A stretch of 64,000 bases of DNA from Copromyces sp. CBS 386.78 (GCA_030685235.1 MU839200.1:62001-126000), one strand, 5' to 3'. Positions 35,769-46,886 are shown, counted from the stretch's first letter. Made by a program: numbers and translations. Notes: generated from the sequence alone by a model not told the origin.

Positions 35769-36196
35769 TGTTGTGTTCGGAATCCCAGTATGCCAGTAAC
35801 AGTAAGAAATTTTATATGGCAGTAAGAACAGTAAGCAACACCATACTGCCGTTGCTTTTTGCATTCGGCTGTTTTCCAGTAAAAATCTGCAAGTCGCTGC
35901 ACTTCCCCCAACTCCCCCAATAGGTTACATCTGACCAATCAGAAGCCCAGAAATCGTTGGAGTTCTTACTGCTTTCCTCGTTTTCATACTGCGCCAGACC
36001 CCCATGTTTATACCAGTATGAGAGCACTAAAGACTGGATTTCCAGCGCGCATGCCCTGTATTTACAGTGCCCCGTCTGACTTGGTGATTTTTTGGGGTGC
36101 ATTACTGTTGCGTTACTGTACAGCGATTTTGCTGCAGGCCATCAACAGTATATGCAACCTCTTAGATACTGGTATACTGGGATTCCGAACACAACA
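35769..36196. mobile_element. 428-bp TIR element (MITE) with TAA duplication
   Basis: The ends are 30-bp inverted repeats starting TGTTGTGTTCGGAATCCCAG with one mismatch. TAA stands on both sides (35766-35768 and 36197-36199), which would suit PIF/Harbinger-type insertion. It is too short to encode a transposase. It ends 20 bp beyond the stop codon of the O-methyltransferase, so it lies in that gene's 3' UTR or terminator region. Confidence 0.75.
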
Positions 36197-36215
36197 TAAT
36201 ATGGTTCAATAACAG

Positions 36216-37763
36216 TTACAAAGATTCTTCCGTCAACGACTCGCCCTCCTCTGCTGGCACATCAGACTCCTCCGTTGGCAACTCACACTCAATGATGCTC
36301 TCCACGCCATTCCCTACGGGATAAATGCCGGTGATCTTGAGCCCTGCATCGCGCTCCAACAACTGTGTCCACTCCGCCTTTGTCCGCTCCTTCGACGACA
36401 CCAAGCACGACATCATGACATCCAAGCAGGTGCTCTCCCAGTTCGCACCAACGTCGGGGATAACGTTCTCGTTGATCAACAAGCGCGAGTATCCCGGCTT
36501 CATGGTCGCCTTGACCTTCTCCAGGATGGGAAGGCACGCCTTGTCAGGCCAGTCATGGAGGACCGAGTGCATGTAATATGCGCGGGCTCCTGTGATCTAT
36601 GCGTCAGTGTCCGATCCAACAGCCCTGGAATGGAAGCAAAAGAACTCACCCTTAACCGGCTGCTGCGTCAAAAAGTCTTACGCCATCTTCTCAATACTCT
36701 CATCCAACTCGCCCTCCTTCACCTGGCTCACTACCGGCTCCAAATCCTGCAGCACTAGCCTTCCCTTCGCCTCCGGGAACGCATCCCTAAACTTCTGCAA
36801 GTCATGACCGATACTACCACCGATATCCACCAAGAGCGCCGCAGTCTCATCTTCAGCATCGAAGCCCTCAAGCAGGCGCTCCTCGACGGGATAAAAGTCC
36901 TCGTCAACCCACGTGGGGCGGCCGAAGGCGTACGAGCCCATGTGCGTGTTGAACTGGGCGCCCATCGGCGCGTAGGCCGGGTCGTGACACAACTCAAAGA
37001 AGTTCTTGGGGGTGTCGAAAGCGAATTGGGTGTTGCTGTTGGTGATGGAGGTGGGGGTTGTGAGGTTAATGGATTTGAGGTATGAGGGGAAGGAGGCGAC
37101 GCAGCGGAGGACGCCGCCTGTGTTGCCCGGTCCGGTGCTACCGAGGCTGTCAGTTTATGATCTCTCATTCCCAACAACAACATAAATGACAAGAAGGCAA
37201 AGGAATGAAACTCACAACAAAGGATAGGCAACACCCAATCTGTCAATCCCCAACGCCTTGCAAAAATTCGTCGGCCTGTACTCATCCTTCCCGACCTCAA
37301 TAATATGTCCCATAGCAGCTACATGCTTCAACAACCGCCCCAAATACGCCTCCTCAAAGCCCGTGTGCTCTGCAATCTCCCTCACCGTCTTCGGACCATC
37401 ATCCCGTCCCAAATACGCCCACACACCCGTGTCCACACCGATGGACAAGGCAGTGAAGCAAGCCATGTCAGCCCAGCACTGGCGGATCATGGTCTCGCGG
37501 GGGCTTTCGAGGGCTAGTACAAGGGCCCGGGCCGAAGAGAGGAGATCGAGGCGAGCGGCGTCATCGGAAGGGGAGGAGACGGCTGCGATGCCTTGGGTGA
37601 GGATGGCGGAGAGGAGGGAGGGCACAGAGGAGAGGTCGTTGGGACGGTGGATGATGGATTGGTCGACGGCGGCTTTGGGCTCCGCAGAGACGGAGGAGAT
37701 GGATTTCCTGGTGCGGTGCCCGGCGGTGCGGGCGCGGGTGGGGGATTGCACGGAGACGGGCAT
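36216..37763 (-). pseudogene. COMT-like O-methyltransferase with an internal TAA codon
   Basis: This is a fungal SAM-dependent O-methyltransferase of the plant-COMT/sterigmatocystin-OMT type, expected to methylate a phenolic hydroxyl. The model has three exons on the minus strand (37763-37216, 37146-36650, 36589-36216) with introns of 69 and 60 nt (GTGAGT..CAG); the lengths sum to 473 codons. The N-terminal half has the winged-helix part (TVREIAEHTGFEEAYLGRLL, residues about 125-145). The SAM motif LLVDIGGSIGHDL lies at 287-299. The catalytic-His segment HSVLHDWPD is at 356-364, with His360 as the likely base. Codon 339 is TAA (36680-36678), between EKMA and DFLTQQPVKG, where family members carry an aromatic residue. 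It cuts off the catalytic half, though the frame beyond is intact. TAC to TAA is not a RIP change. It is either a recent null allele or a sequence error. Confidence 0.85.
36678..36680 (-). other. In-frame TAA at codon 339 of the O-methyltransferase
   Basis: On the minus strand the sequence is GCG TAA GAC TTT TTG, in the frame fixed by the SAM motif upstream and HSVLHDW downstream. A GTAAGA donor starting at this spot would remove the stop, but it would shift the frame of the next exon. Confidence 0.85.
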
Positions 37764-38759
37764 TGTGACGATTGTGGTGTGTCACTGACAACTGTGTGTG
37801 CTTTGAGTGACTGAATGAGGCGGAACAGACGAGTGAACGGATGGTTGGGAACGAAGTGGATGGACTCAAAAGACTCTCCATTCTTCTTTCTTCTTTCCCA
37901 AATGGTAGGACAGGCTGGGTGATATATCTGGATCATGATCAGAAAAAGGAGGTGCTCGCTGCCGGTTTCCGAACACTAACCTTCATGCAGTTGGAATCCT
38001 CCGGACCTTCTCCATTGCCTAGGGATGGATGGCAACGCAACAAGTCAATGTTGTAGCGAGCCCACACTCAAACGCTACGAGGGCAAGTGTAGCGCGGTGA
38101 TTGCTACCAAGGACCTAAACTCCGGAGGAACGATTCGAACGAGCGAGCGGAAATGTGGCACAGTGTGGTTATAACGTTGGGGAAGCACTCAAACAAAACA
38201 CAGTGTTGCATCCTATTGAACATTCGATTTTGAAGTCATCAAATTCATCATGGGGTCAAGCGAACTGCGAACGACAAGGGCAACAATAGGCGGCAAGGGA
38301 CATCAGAGACATCTAGAATGTCATCGCGCCGGCGGCGGTGGCATTTCTTCTTCCAAAATGTTTCGCTCCTTCGGAAATTGGCCAGTCATTCGTGGCTTGA
38401 ACCCAGCAAATCCCAGGACGCAGTTACCATTTCTCTCACCGCCCCAACTCTCTTTGTCCGGTGTTGCTTCTTTTCACGCCTTGAACCTCTTATCAACCAG
38501 CTTATCGATCTACTCTGCGCCTTTCTGCGATGCCTTCTCTGATGTTTGTCTACTCTTCTCAGGAGAAAACCACAGTTCGTGGCCTCTTTAAATCGAGAGT
38601 TCGTCGACGACTGCTGATCGCGGATATTTGTGGTCCTGACAAGCGAGAGCCGCCGGGCCGTACTGTACCGGACGCATCCCCCGACCGGGACGATACCGGA
38701 TCGGGCTTAAAGCCACTCCCGCCAAGCGCACAGGCGCCAGCCGCGATTCCGGTCCGAAC

Positions 38760-38792
38760 TCCGCGGTCCGTATCACTGACAGGGACCGCGGA
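38760..38792. promoter_or_regulatory. Inverted repeat TCCGCGGTCC, possible regulator site
   Basis: TCCGCGGTCC and its exact inverse are separated by 13 bp. Both arms contain CGG/CCG triplets, the half-sites bound by fungal Zn2Cys6 regulators. It lies about 1 kb upstream of the O-methyltransferase start. A role is inferred only from shape and place. Confidence 0.3.
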
Positions 38793-38808
38793 TCGTTGCC
38801 GGATAGGG

Positions 38809-38827
38809 TGTTGACATCAGGTCAACA
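38809..38827. promoter_or_regulatory. Inverted repeat TGTTGAC-N5-GTCAACA
   Basis: Perfect 7-bp arms are separated by ATCAG, 16 bp from the preceding palindrome. It could be a dimer-binding site. No factor is assigned. Confidence 0.3.
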
Positions 38828-40721
38828 GTGCGGAGGATGGCCTGTCCAGTGTCCCTGGGGAAATTCGCTGGAGTATCATCCACGGGCAAGGAGGTGAACC
38901 CGGGATCGCATCAACCAGTCCAGATCAAGGGACTTGGAGACCCTGGAGAAACTGAATCAACGTGAAAAGAGCTAAGAAGATGTTCGGACGACCTACGCGA
39001 TAGGGTTAGGTGTCCTGAATGTCTTATCAAAAGGGAGGCTCGCTTGACTGTGCTCTCAACGACTTTGACGTGGTGGGCACTGGACGACATCTCGGAGGAT
39101 TTGTCTCCCGCCACTTCCACGCAGCACACAGACTCCCGTTGCGGTTGGCTGTTGTGATGCGGTAGATGGGCTACATGCATGTCTCATGGGGGCGGTATCG
39201 AAGCCAGAATCTAAACGACGAGGCCTTTGCGGTCGAGATGGGAAAAGACGTCAACCACCGGGAAAAAAAGAACAGACTGTGAAGCCTGCAGCTATGAAGG
39301 TTCGAAAATAAACTGCCTCAAACGAACCCATCGACATCGTGTCAAGGTCATGTCGACCTCGTCTCATGTCGCCAGCGATGCCCTGATGTGCGTTTCGACT
39401 TTACTAGTTTACTTCAGCAGGGCACCCAGGAATTTGGAAGGGTATCTGTTCCAGACTGTCGGAGAGAGGCTTTGTCGAACCGAGGTAACATCGAGTGATT
39501 TGGAAGAAGCAAGAGGAACCCAGAATTTGTCGATTTCTGCGAGTACGAAGAGGGCTGGAGTTGCTTTTGATGACACCACCTGCACGCAGAGGATTCCCTT
39601 TCAGAACAACTTCTTCAGGGGTCGATCCTTGTCGACTGCCGAAAACCTGGTACCGTAACCAGGACACTTTTGCCATTGACTTCACATCGCCATCAGGACT
39701 TGGTGTTTTTTGTTTGCCATTTTGCTTCGCCGCTTTTTGGCCGTTTAGCAAGAACGAAAACTGACATGTTATCAAGACCACATGGAACTAGAAGCACTCT
39801 CCTCCGTCTCAGCCCCGGTCCCGGTCCATTAGCGAGCGCAAACTCATATTTCAAGGGAAGGTTAGCGGGCCGTGAAGAAGCTGAATCCGGGGTCAGTTCC
39901 CACTCAACTTGTTCTTCCTCCCTTACACACCTCCACTTCCCGGATCACCGTCCGGGCCAAGGCAACCAAGTTGCCGGCGCGATTCGTACCTATCGCAGTG
40001 ATCGGATCGATGATCAGTCCGAGCATCAGTCTGGCTAGCGTGGGGCTTTGGCCTATCACCCGTCTTTTTCTTCATCAAAGAAGCCCAACATACAAACCTT
40101 GCAAGGCCCAGTCCCTGAGGGTTGAAGGAGAAAAGGATCCATAAAACCCTTCACTCAACCCAGGCTCCCAGGCAAGACCAGACCAGGACAGGAGGGACCC
40201 CCGCGGACTCGCCTCTAGGTATGCCTTGTCTTCAATTTAATCACCTGCGGGTGCCAGGGGCTCAACACCTGTCGCTGGTCACAAAGAAGTGGGTATGGCT
40301 TGTGTTCGGTTGAAGTGTGCGAAGGGTTGAGATTAGAATGTCTCAACAACCCTCGCCTAAACCTTCACAACCCTCAAAGACCGAAAGTAGAAGGTGTTTT
40401 CATGGGACGATAACCAACAGAAGGAGCAATCTGGATGTTTGCTCTGTATTAAACTCTTCCATCTTCGCAATGGCGAATAACTTGAGGACGCCACATGGCT
40501 TTTCTTTCAAAAAGCCTCTTCACGCATCTCACGCCCGGCGTTCCGAGACCTTTTGCGGAAGCCATCAATTTCATGTCATGATGGAAGTGGCATGACATAA
40601 GACACGACTAAGCACACATTTTCGTCGTTCCGAAGCTTGTTGTCTTCCAGAGGAAGAATACCTACCAATCTTAACACATCAGAAAGACAGTCAGTCAGTC
40701 AGTACGGTACTCAGTACCGCC

Positions 40722-42620
40722 ATGGCTGACCCAGCATCAGCTCCGCCAGCAGCTGGAAACCAAGCACTGGCAGAGGATTACATCCGAGCCAATAAGGGCC
40801 CAGAGATCATCGCCATCATCACCACCATCGTTGCCCTCAGCACCGTCTTTGTGTTTGCTCGTCTCTTTGTGCGGACGAGGATACTGAGGAAGTTGGATGT
40901 GGATGATTGTTTGACCCTTCTTGGAGCAGTGAGTTCCTGTCAACATCTATCTGTTAGTCGGCTAGCCATCGCCTCAACAAATGCTAACCACTCCATTCCC
41001 CCAACCTCAGGCATGTGCATGGATCTGCGTCGGCATGACCATCGCCTCGGTGCACTACGGCTTCGGCAAGCACTTCGACGTCCTAACCCTCGATGAAAAG
41101 CAACAGATGATCAAATGGACCTTCTTCAGCTTCACGCCCAGCATTCTCTCCTTCACCATCCCCAAGTTCGCCGTCGTGTCTCTGCTGACGCGCCTACTGA
41201 ACCCGAGCCGGTGGCATCGTGTGTTTCTCTGGGTGTTGGTCGGCACTTGCCAGGTGGCTATCCTTGGTTGTGCCATCATTTTGTTTGCGCAGTGTACGCC
41301 TACTTACGGGCAGTGGGACTTTTCTGTTACGAATATGAAGTGCTGGAGTCCGTGGTTGTTGGTGAGATATTCCATGGTTGCTGGATGTAAGTACCTTGTA
41401 ACGACTGCCGTGCCTTCCTTTCAATCTGCATGGCCGAGGCAAGACCAGAGGAGACGAGGGGAATGGAACCAGGAAATATGACTGACCTTTCCCGCCCGCG
41501 CAGGTTTCTCCGCCTTTACCGACCTCTATCTCGCGGTTTACCCCACCATCGTCCTCTTCAAACTGCAGATGAACAACAAGAAGAAGATAGCCCTCTGCTT
41601 CGCCTTGGGCATTGGATCCGTCTCGGCAATCGTCTCCATCTACAAATCCACTCGTCTGCCTTCTCTCGCTGGTACTGATTTCTCCTGGGATACCACCGAT
41701 CTGGTTATCTGGTCACTGTAAGCTTCCCTCTCGAGCCTTTCAGACTGGACCATTCCACACGTCCATGCCGGTCCTACTCCTACCCTTCCTACTTGCCTGG
41801 GTTAGAAGTGCCTCCGGACGCAAAGCGGGCGGGAGCTTCTAGCACAGACGAATACCCGTCCTACCACATCCTTCATCTTGACCTCCAACCCCCATGCCAC
41901 CTGTCCACCTTGCTAACCACCCACCCCAACAGCATCGAAGGCAGCACCATAATCGTCGCCTCCTGCATCCCCCTCCTCCAACCCCTCCTCGACGTCCTCA
42001 TGGGCCGACGCACCCTCTGCAGCACTCCCAGGGAACCAGGCGGCTACAAGTCCAGTGGCTACGGCCGGCACACGACACGAGACGGCTACCACAAGCAGCT
42101 GTCCAAGTCGGGGGACGTGGAACTTCAAGCTGGTGGCAGCAGCAATAAGTCCAAGAACAATAGTACCTTGAGATCAAGAGTAGCCCACGGGCACCCAGAC
42201 GAGGACCTACTAAGGACTGTCGTCGCACCGGCCGAGTCGGATACCTGCTCTGCTACTGAGGAGGGAGAGGATATGCTAGGCTATAGTTATACCTCTAATC
42301 CCAAGGCGGAGAGTCAGGAGAGTATTTTGGCTTTGAAGGGGCATGGCCAAGATTCAGTACATGTGCAAAAGGTCCCAAATGGGTTTGATCAGTCGCGGGC
42401 CTCAGCTGGGACTGTGACGGGGGCGGTGATGAGTGGAAATGGGACAGGACCTGCTCCAACTCCGGCGGGAATGATTATGAGGACGCAAGAGGTTACGATG
42501 ACGGTTGAGACGCATAGTGGTTGTGGTGGTGGTTTTGATCATGGGCATAGGCATGGGCATGGGCATGGCCCGTATGGGGGTGATATGCCTGCTTATCCTG
42601 CTCGGGCGGCGAGGTGGTAG
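40722..42620 (+). CDS. Seven-helix fungal rhodopsin-domain (PTH11-like) membrane protein
   Basis: This is a predicted plasma-membrane protein of the fungal rhodopsin-domain family, which includes PTH11-like receptors. The exons are 40722-40928, 41011-41386, 41504-41717 and 41933-42620. The introns have GTGAGT or GTAAGY donors and YAG acceptors, and the coding length is 494 residues. Seven hydrophobic segments are visible: GPEIIAIITTIVALSTVFVF, ACAWICVGMTIASV, FFSFTPSILSFTIPKFAVV, FLWVLVGTCQVAILGCAIIL, FSAFTDLYLAVYPTIVLF, IALCFALGIGSVSAIV, and LVIWSLIEGSTIIVASCIPL. The DVDDCLTLLG stretch before helix 2 and TDLYLAVYPTIVLFKLQ in helix 5 are typical. The C-terminal tail of about 190 residues is hydrophilic and ends in a His-Gly run (HGHRHGHGHG). 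The start ATG lies in GCCATGG, a good context. Ligand and pathway are unknown. No CFEM domain is present. Confidence 0.88.
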
Positions 42621-42990
42621 ACGAAGAAGAGGATGAGGAAAGAGTACCTTAAGTCAGGGCTCGGAGCTGTAAATTAGCTCCTATTACCGAAAACGGCTGA
42701 TGAAGAAATGCAGGAAAGACGAGGAGTAGATCGAGGAGACTACACCTACACAGCTAAAAGTTAGTTGTATGGCCTGGAAAGTGGAAAAGGAAAGATTTGG
42801 AAAGACAAAAGCTGCATCCAAGGACGCATGCATAGGTACGTGTGGAGACGAAAGGATCTGAAAAAAGGGAAAGACGACCAGGATAATGAAAAACATAACC
42901 TTTAGCGGTGGAATCACGGTGTCCCTTTGTCGAGTTCTTTTGTTCATTTACATATACCAACCCTTTTGCTTCTTACCTTATTCATACCTA
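42621..42990. other. 3' flank of the rhodopsin-domain gene
   Basis: This is presumed 3' UTR and spacer up to the next TIR element. No other feature is seen; the two minus-strand ORFs here have no recognisable content. Confidence 0.5.
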
Positions 42991-43633
42991 GCATAGCGGA
43001 AAAATACGAACGGCATCTGGCCCAGAGGAGGTTGTCTGACGTAGATAAATTAGTTGGACCAGATGAATCGTCTGGGCCAGACGGTTGAGGAGGCCCTCTG
43101 ATTGGCCAATTGGATTGCCCCCTATAGATAGTCGCTAAAACTCATTGACGGTAGTTCTTCCGAAAGTTTATTCCCCGTCAAAACTCAACTACCCTATATT
43201 AAAGGAAAGAACGAAACCCGTTTCCAATCAATTGGGCCAGTGGCTTAATGGTTTTCGTCGTCGCTTTCATTCTTGTGATCGCCAGTTCGATTCCAATTGG
43301 TGACAAGTTTTTTTCGCGTGAAAAGTTTCACGCGGTTGTAAATACCTTACCTATATTCGGACTTCGAAGTCGAAGTCTTTCTTCGCTAGAAGTAATGTGC
43401 CCTAAAGACTGGACTTGCTACTAATAAAAGACCTTTGTAGTGGCCTCTAGAAGGTCCTTATAGGGGTCTTTGGCTTTTATCATTTTGAATCAAAATCCGA
43501 CCAATCAGAAGGCTTCCTCAACCGTCTGGCCCAGACGAGGCATCTGGTCCAGTATACCAGACTACTATAGGAACTGAGGCATGGGTAGATGCCTCCGTCT
43601 GCTCCAGACGTCCCCCTTATATTTCCGCTGCGG
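42991..43633. mobile_element. Long-TIR element with a tRNA-Glu-like insert
   Basis: The outer 110-120 bp on each side are imperfect inverted repeats. Both start near AGCGGAAA (42995 and, inverted, 43629), and both contain GGCATCTGG-like and GTCTGGGCCAGACGGTTGAG stretches (43071-43090, inverted at 43516-43535). TACCTA occurs at 42985-42990 and at 43634-43639, symmetrically 4 bp outside AGCGG. It may be the duplication, though the right copy lies in a TACC repeat. There is no transposase. The middle holds a tRNA-like segment. Confidence 0.65.
43233..43313 (+). ncRNA. tRNA-Glu-like sequence with A box, B box and T7 terminator
   Basis: A box TGGCTTAATGG (43241-43251) and B box GTTCGATTC (43285-43293) have normal tRNA spacing, and a run of 7 T follows at 43307. 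The parts CCAGTGG, CGCTTTCA, TTCGATTCC and GGTGAC recall fungal tRNA-Glu, with TTTCATT in the anticodon-loop position. The stems are poorly paired, so I call it a tRNA relic or the head of a SINE rather than a functional tRNA. Confidence 0.4.
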
Positions 43634-43639
43634 TACCTA

Positions 43640-44621
43640 CCTACCTCTACCAGATAGATGACTATGAACTAGCATGGCACATCTCGAACACTCGTTGCTG
43701 TGAAGGTTCGAGAGGGTTTTGGAATGTCACCATTCAGGTCAAAGTGTCAAACCTGTCAAAACTTGGTGCTTCTGTCGTGCAACATAATCTCGAGCCGTAG
43801 TCCTCTACATCAGTTAGCACTTTCTTTACCTTCTTTGTTTGATCATCCATCATGACAAGGTCATCCTGTTAACTGCAGTGTCGAGCTACAGCACGCTTAA
43901 TAAGTTAATTAGCGACATGCATCCTGTCGCCAAACCCGGGATCTCGAGCTGTTGGATTGAGCGTCTGAGGGCTCCATCCCTCCCTCCCTCGCTCAGTTCG
44001 ATCCAGTCAGCAGGACTGACATTGGATTGGGGGCGGGGGGCGGGCAGGCAGTATTGTAGCATTGTTACCTACCACAAATGAAATGAAACCCATATTATCC
44101 GTTTTCTGTTGGATTAGATTGCCCAACATGCATCCATCCCCCATCCATCTTCCAGGTGCCAGGTGCCAGGTGAGGAAGGCCACAGGCGTGTGTGAAGCAT
44201 AATAAACAAAAAGGATGGGATGGAAGTTAATCACCGTTGGAGCGGTTGAGCCTCTTGGCGAACGGATTGCAGTTCGAACACCACCACCACCACCACTCAT
44301 GTCATCGCTTGTGCGCTCCCACGTCTTTTTTCCCCATGATATGATAGCCAAGCAAAAACACCATCAACGTCGGTGCCGGCAGCCCAGTCTGAACGAACTT
44401 GGTAACCAAAATGCGGAGAAACAACACAAGTACCTTAGTCAGGTGCAAAAGATGGGGGTGGGGATTTGGGGGAACATGCACTCGTGGTTGCCTGGCATGG
44501 TACCTATGTAGTTGGTAGTGTACATACCTAGTAGGTACCTAGCAAGAAGCCAAGAACGGCCAAAAGTGACTGGATGCGACGGGGGATTCGGGATAGAGTC
44601 GAGACTTGGCAAGTCATATAA
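43640..44621. other. Intergenic, no gene seen
   Basis: Composition is balanced. Overlapping short ORFs on both strands (43839-44081, 44007-44351) lack recognisable residues. It contains a short G/C run at 44028-44042 and a CCACCA repeat near 44281. No RNA gene is seen. Confidence 0.5.
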
Positions 44622-46116
44622 GCCACTCAGGAGTTGCTAGCTCACCTCACACATAGGTCTGACCTCGGATCACATACGGAGCGCCAAGAATGCCCAAAAG
44701 GGATGCCAAGACAGACCTCGGACCTTGATCGGAGGCTTTCAACGTATGTAAAAAAAAATTTATACCGTGCTCGCTTACTAGTAATTAAATTAGATAATAT
44801 AATACTTATTTCTTAATTAAGTTTAGTCTAAATTTCGTAAAAAGATCGTAAATCTATTCCCAATCAATTTATAATCTATTTAATATAGTTATTTTTTAAG
44901 TTATATAATATAATAATTATTTTTAATTAATTTTACTTTCAATTTATAAAGGATTTTAAATCTATTTCTAGTATATTTATAATTTATTTAATATATTTTA
45001 TTAAAAGTTATGTAATTTAATAATTATTTTTTAATTAACTTACGTTTCAATTTATATAAATGATTATAAATCTATTTCTAGTAAATTTATAATCTATTTA
45101 ATATTATTATTTTTATTATACTTATTCGTCTACTTATTTAATTTCTTAGAATTTATATATTAAATTTATTTTAATTATATTTACAGTTTATATAATTAAA
45201 TACATTTGTAATAGATTTCCAATATGTTTAAATCTATTTATAATTTTTACGAATTATTTACTAAATAAATATTATATTTATTTTATATAGAATATATGTT
45301 TCCTTAAAATGGATATTAGTAATTTATTTTAAATATATTACAAATAAGATTAGAATAGATTTATAATAGATTTGAAAATATAATATAATATAAAGTGTTG
45401 GGATAAACTAAAAATAACTTAAGCAAAATTTTATAATTTAAAATAATAATTTAATGATTTTCAAATGTATTTGCAATAGATTTAAAATCATTATATAATA
45501 TAAATTGCTAGTATAAATTAAATATAACTTAAAGAAAATTTTATAATTTAAAATAATAATTTAATAATTTTCAAACGTATTTGCAATAGATTTAAAATTA
45601 TTATATAATATAAACTGCTAGTATAAATTAAATATAACTTGAAGAAAATCTTATAATTTAAAATAATAATTTAATTATTTTTAAATGTATTTGCAATAGA
45701 TTTGAAACTATTATATAATATAAACTTCAAGAAGATTTTATAATATAAAATAATAATTTATTTATTTCTAAACTTATTTAAAATAGATTTGAAACTATTA
45801 AATAATATAGACTTCTAATATAAACTAAATATAATTCTTAACAAAATTTAATAATATAAAATTATAATTTAAAAGTTTGTAAATATATTCGTAATATATT
45901 TGAGAGTATTATGTAATATAGACCTAGTATAAGTTAAAAATAACTCTTGAGAAAAAATTTTATAATATAAAATAATGAAAATTAATTGTTAAGGTATCCG
46001 ACTTCGGCTAAGTTTTTTTTACAGTGTGGAGCGGCACCCTTTTTGGGATCTTGGCGCTCCGTGTGTGATCCGAGGTCAGACCTATGTGTGAGGTGAGCTG
46101 CCTACTCGCCACTCAG
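44622..46116. mobile_element. Mutator-like TIR element with 9-bp duplication and AT-rich core
   Basis: Direct repeats GCCACTCAG (44622-44630 and 46108-46116) flank inverted ends at 44631-44690 and about 46047-46107. The ends begin GAGTNGNN, then run almost perfectly through AGCTCACCTCACACATAGG and GACCTCGGATCACA to GGAGCGCCAAGA. A 9-bp duplication with long TIRs is the pattern of Mutator-like elements. The core (44740-46010) is extremely AT-rich and holds no readable transposase, so the element is non-autonomous. The ends are not RIP-mutated while the core is AT-saturated. Confidence 0.75.
45370..45970. repeat. Tandem AT-rich repeats of about 115-120 bp inside the Mutator-like element
   Basis: At least four copies follow each other. 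Each contains a GATTT.AAA.TATTATATAATATAAA stretch, then TAGTATAAATTAAATATAACTT, then AAAATTTTATAATTTAAAATAATAATTTA. The first three are nearly identical and the later ones are shorter and more divergent. Confidence 0.75.
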
Positions 46117-46590
46117 TCAATGCCCATTTCCTACCACCAAAGTTGGGTCTCCATGTGATTGATGTGCCTGTCAGACTGTCAGACTGTCAGAATGTTGTCA
46201 GCAATAGGAACATGAACATAAACCACGACAGACAAGCTTTTCAGCGTGGAACCGCGTTCCGAACGATCGACCCCGAACGGAAGACTATGTGGAAGTGTAA
46301 GACGCCCGCATACCCGAGACATTGATTGCTCTTGTCTGCTTGTCCCAACATCCAGATCAGTCGCCTTCTCCTGGACTGGAGCCTCACCGTGTTTCGCTGA
46401 TGCTTCTGGTCTCCTTCTTTCTTGCCACATGGACTTTTTTTGGTTCGAACCCCGAAAAAGATGGTACTGTATTCTAGATGCCCGCTAAATCATGTCCTGA
46501 CAGGTTAAAAATGGAATTTCGAACCAGTGGGCTTGACTCCCCGGACTCCCCTTCATACCCTCCCTATTCGCATCGCATTGGCTCGCATGT

Positions 46591-46622
<32 letters not shown>

Positions 46623-46878
46623 GTCCGATCGGATTCAAAGAAGAATGAATGAATGGGTGGTGATCAACAACTCATCCAGAAGGACGCTAACGGATCGAAT
46701 AGCCTCGATCCCGGCTTGGTATATGTTAATGGTATTTATCCGGGGAAAGACTGGGGGACGCCCACCTCTGCCGTCCCACCCAATCCGCTGAATGGCTCGG
46801 CCGCCAGCCTTCTTGGTTCTAACCCCAGACCTCCCTGGGATGCCAAGCCTTCGGCACAAGCAAAACAGGGGCGCTACC
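46117..46878. other. Intergenic between two DNA elements, with AGC microsatellite
   Basis: No supported gene. A run of ten AGC units stands at 46591-46620. The ORF at 46653-46901 (YVNGIYPGKDWGTPTSAVPP) runs into the hAT left end and could be a gene fragment, but I recognise nothing in it. Joining across the hAT insertion does not extend a clear frame. Confidence 0.45.
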
Positions 46879-46886
46879 CCAGAAAC

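Larger units (their letters stand above)
37764..40721. other. 3-kb region between divergent genes, no gene identified
   Basis: It separates the minus-strand O-methyltransferase start from the plus-strand rhodopsin-domain gene and must contain both promoters. Many short ORFs occur in all frames (for example 38250-38591 and 39227-39658), but none has recognisable residues or splice-linked partners. It holds two perfect inverted repeats (38760-38792 and 38809-38827). A CAGT microsatellite and the small palindrome GGTACTCAGTACC lie directly before 40722. Confidence 0.55.

Noticed and set aside
36590..36682. Alternative donor GTAAGA at the O-methyltransferase TAA, which would splice the stop out
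   Set aside because: It would shift the frame of exon 3 and delete the conserved DFLTQQPVKG segment.
36755..37300. Long ORFs antisense to or overlapping the O-methyltransferase in other frames
   Set aside because: They are frame shadows with compositionally biased sequence; the spliced O-methyltransferase explains the region.
38250..39781. Several 90-140-codon ORFs between the two divergent genes
   Set aside because: They overlap on both strands, show no known residues and cannot be linked by splice sites.
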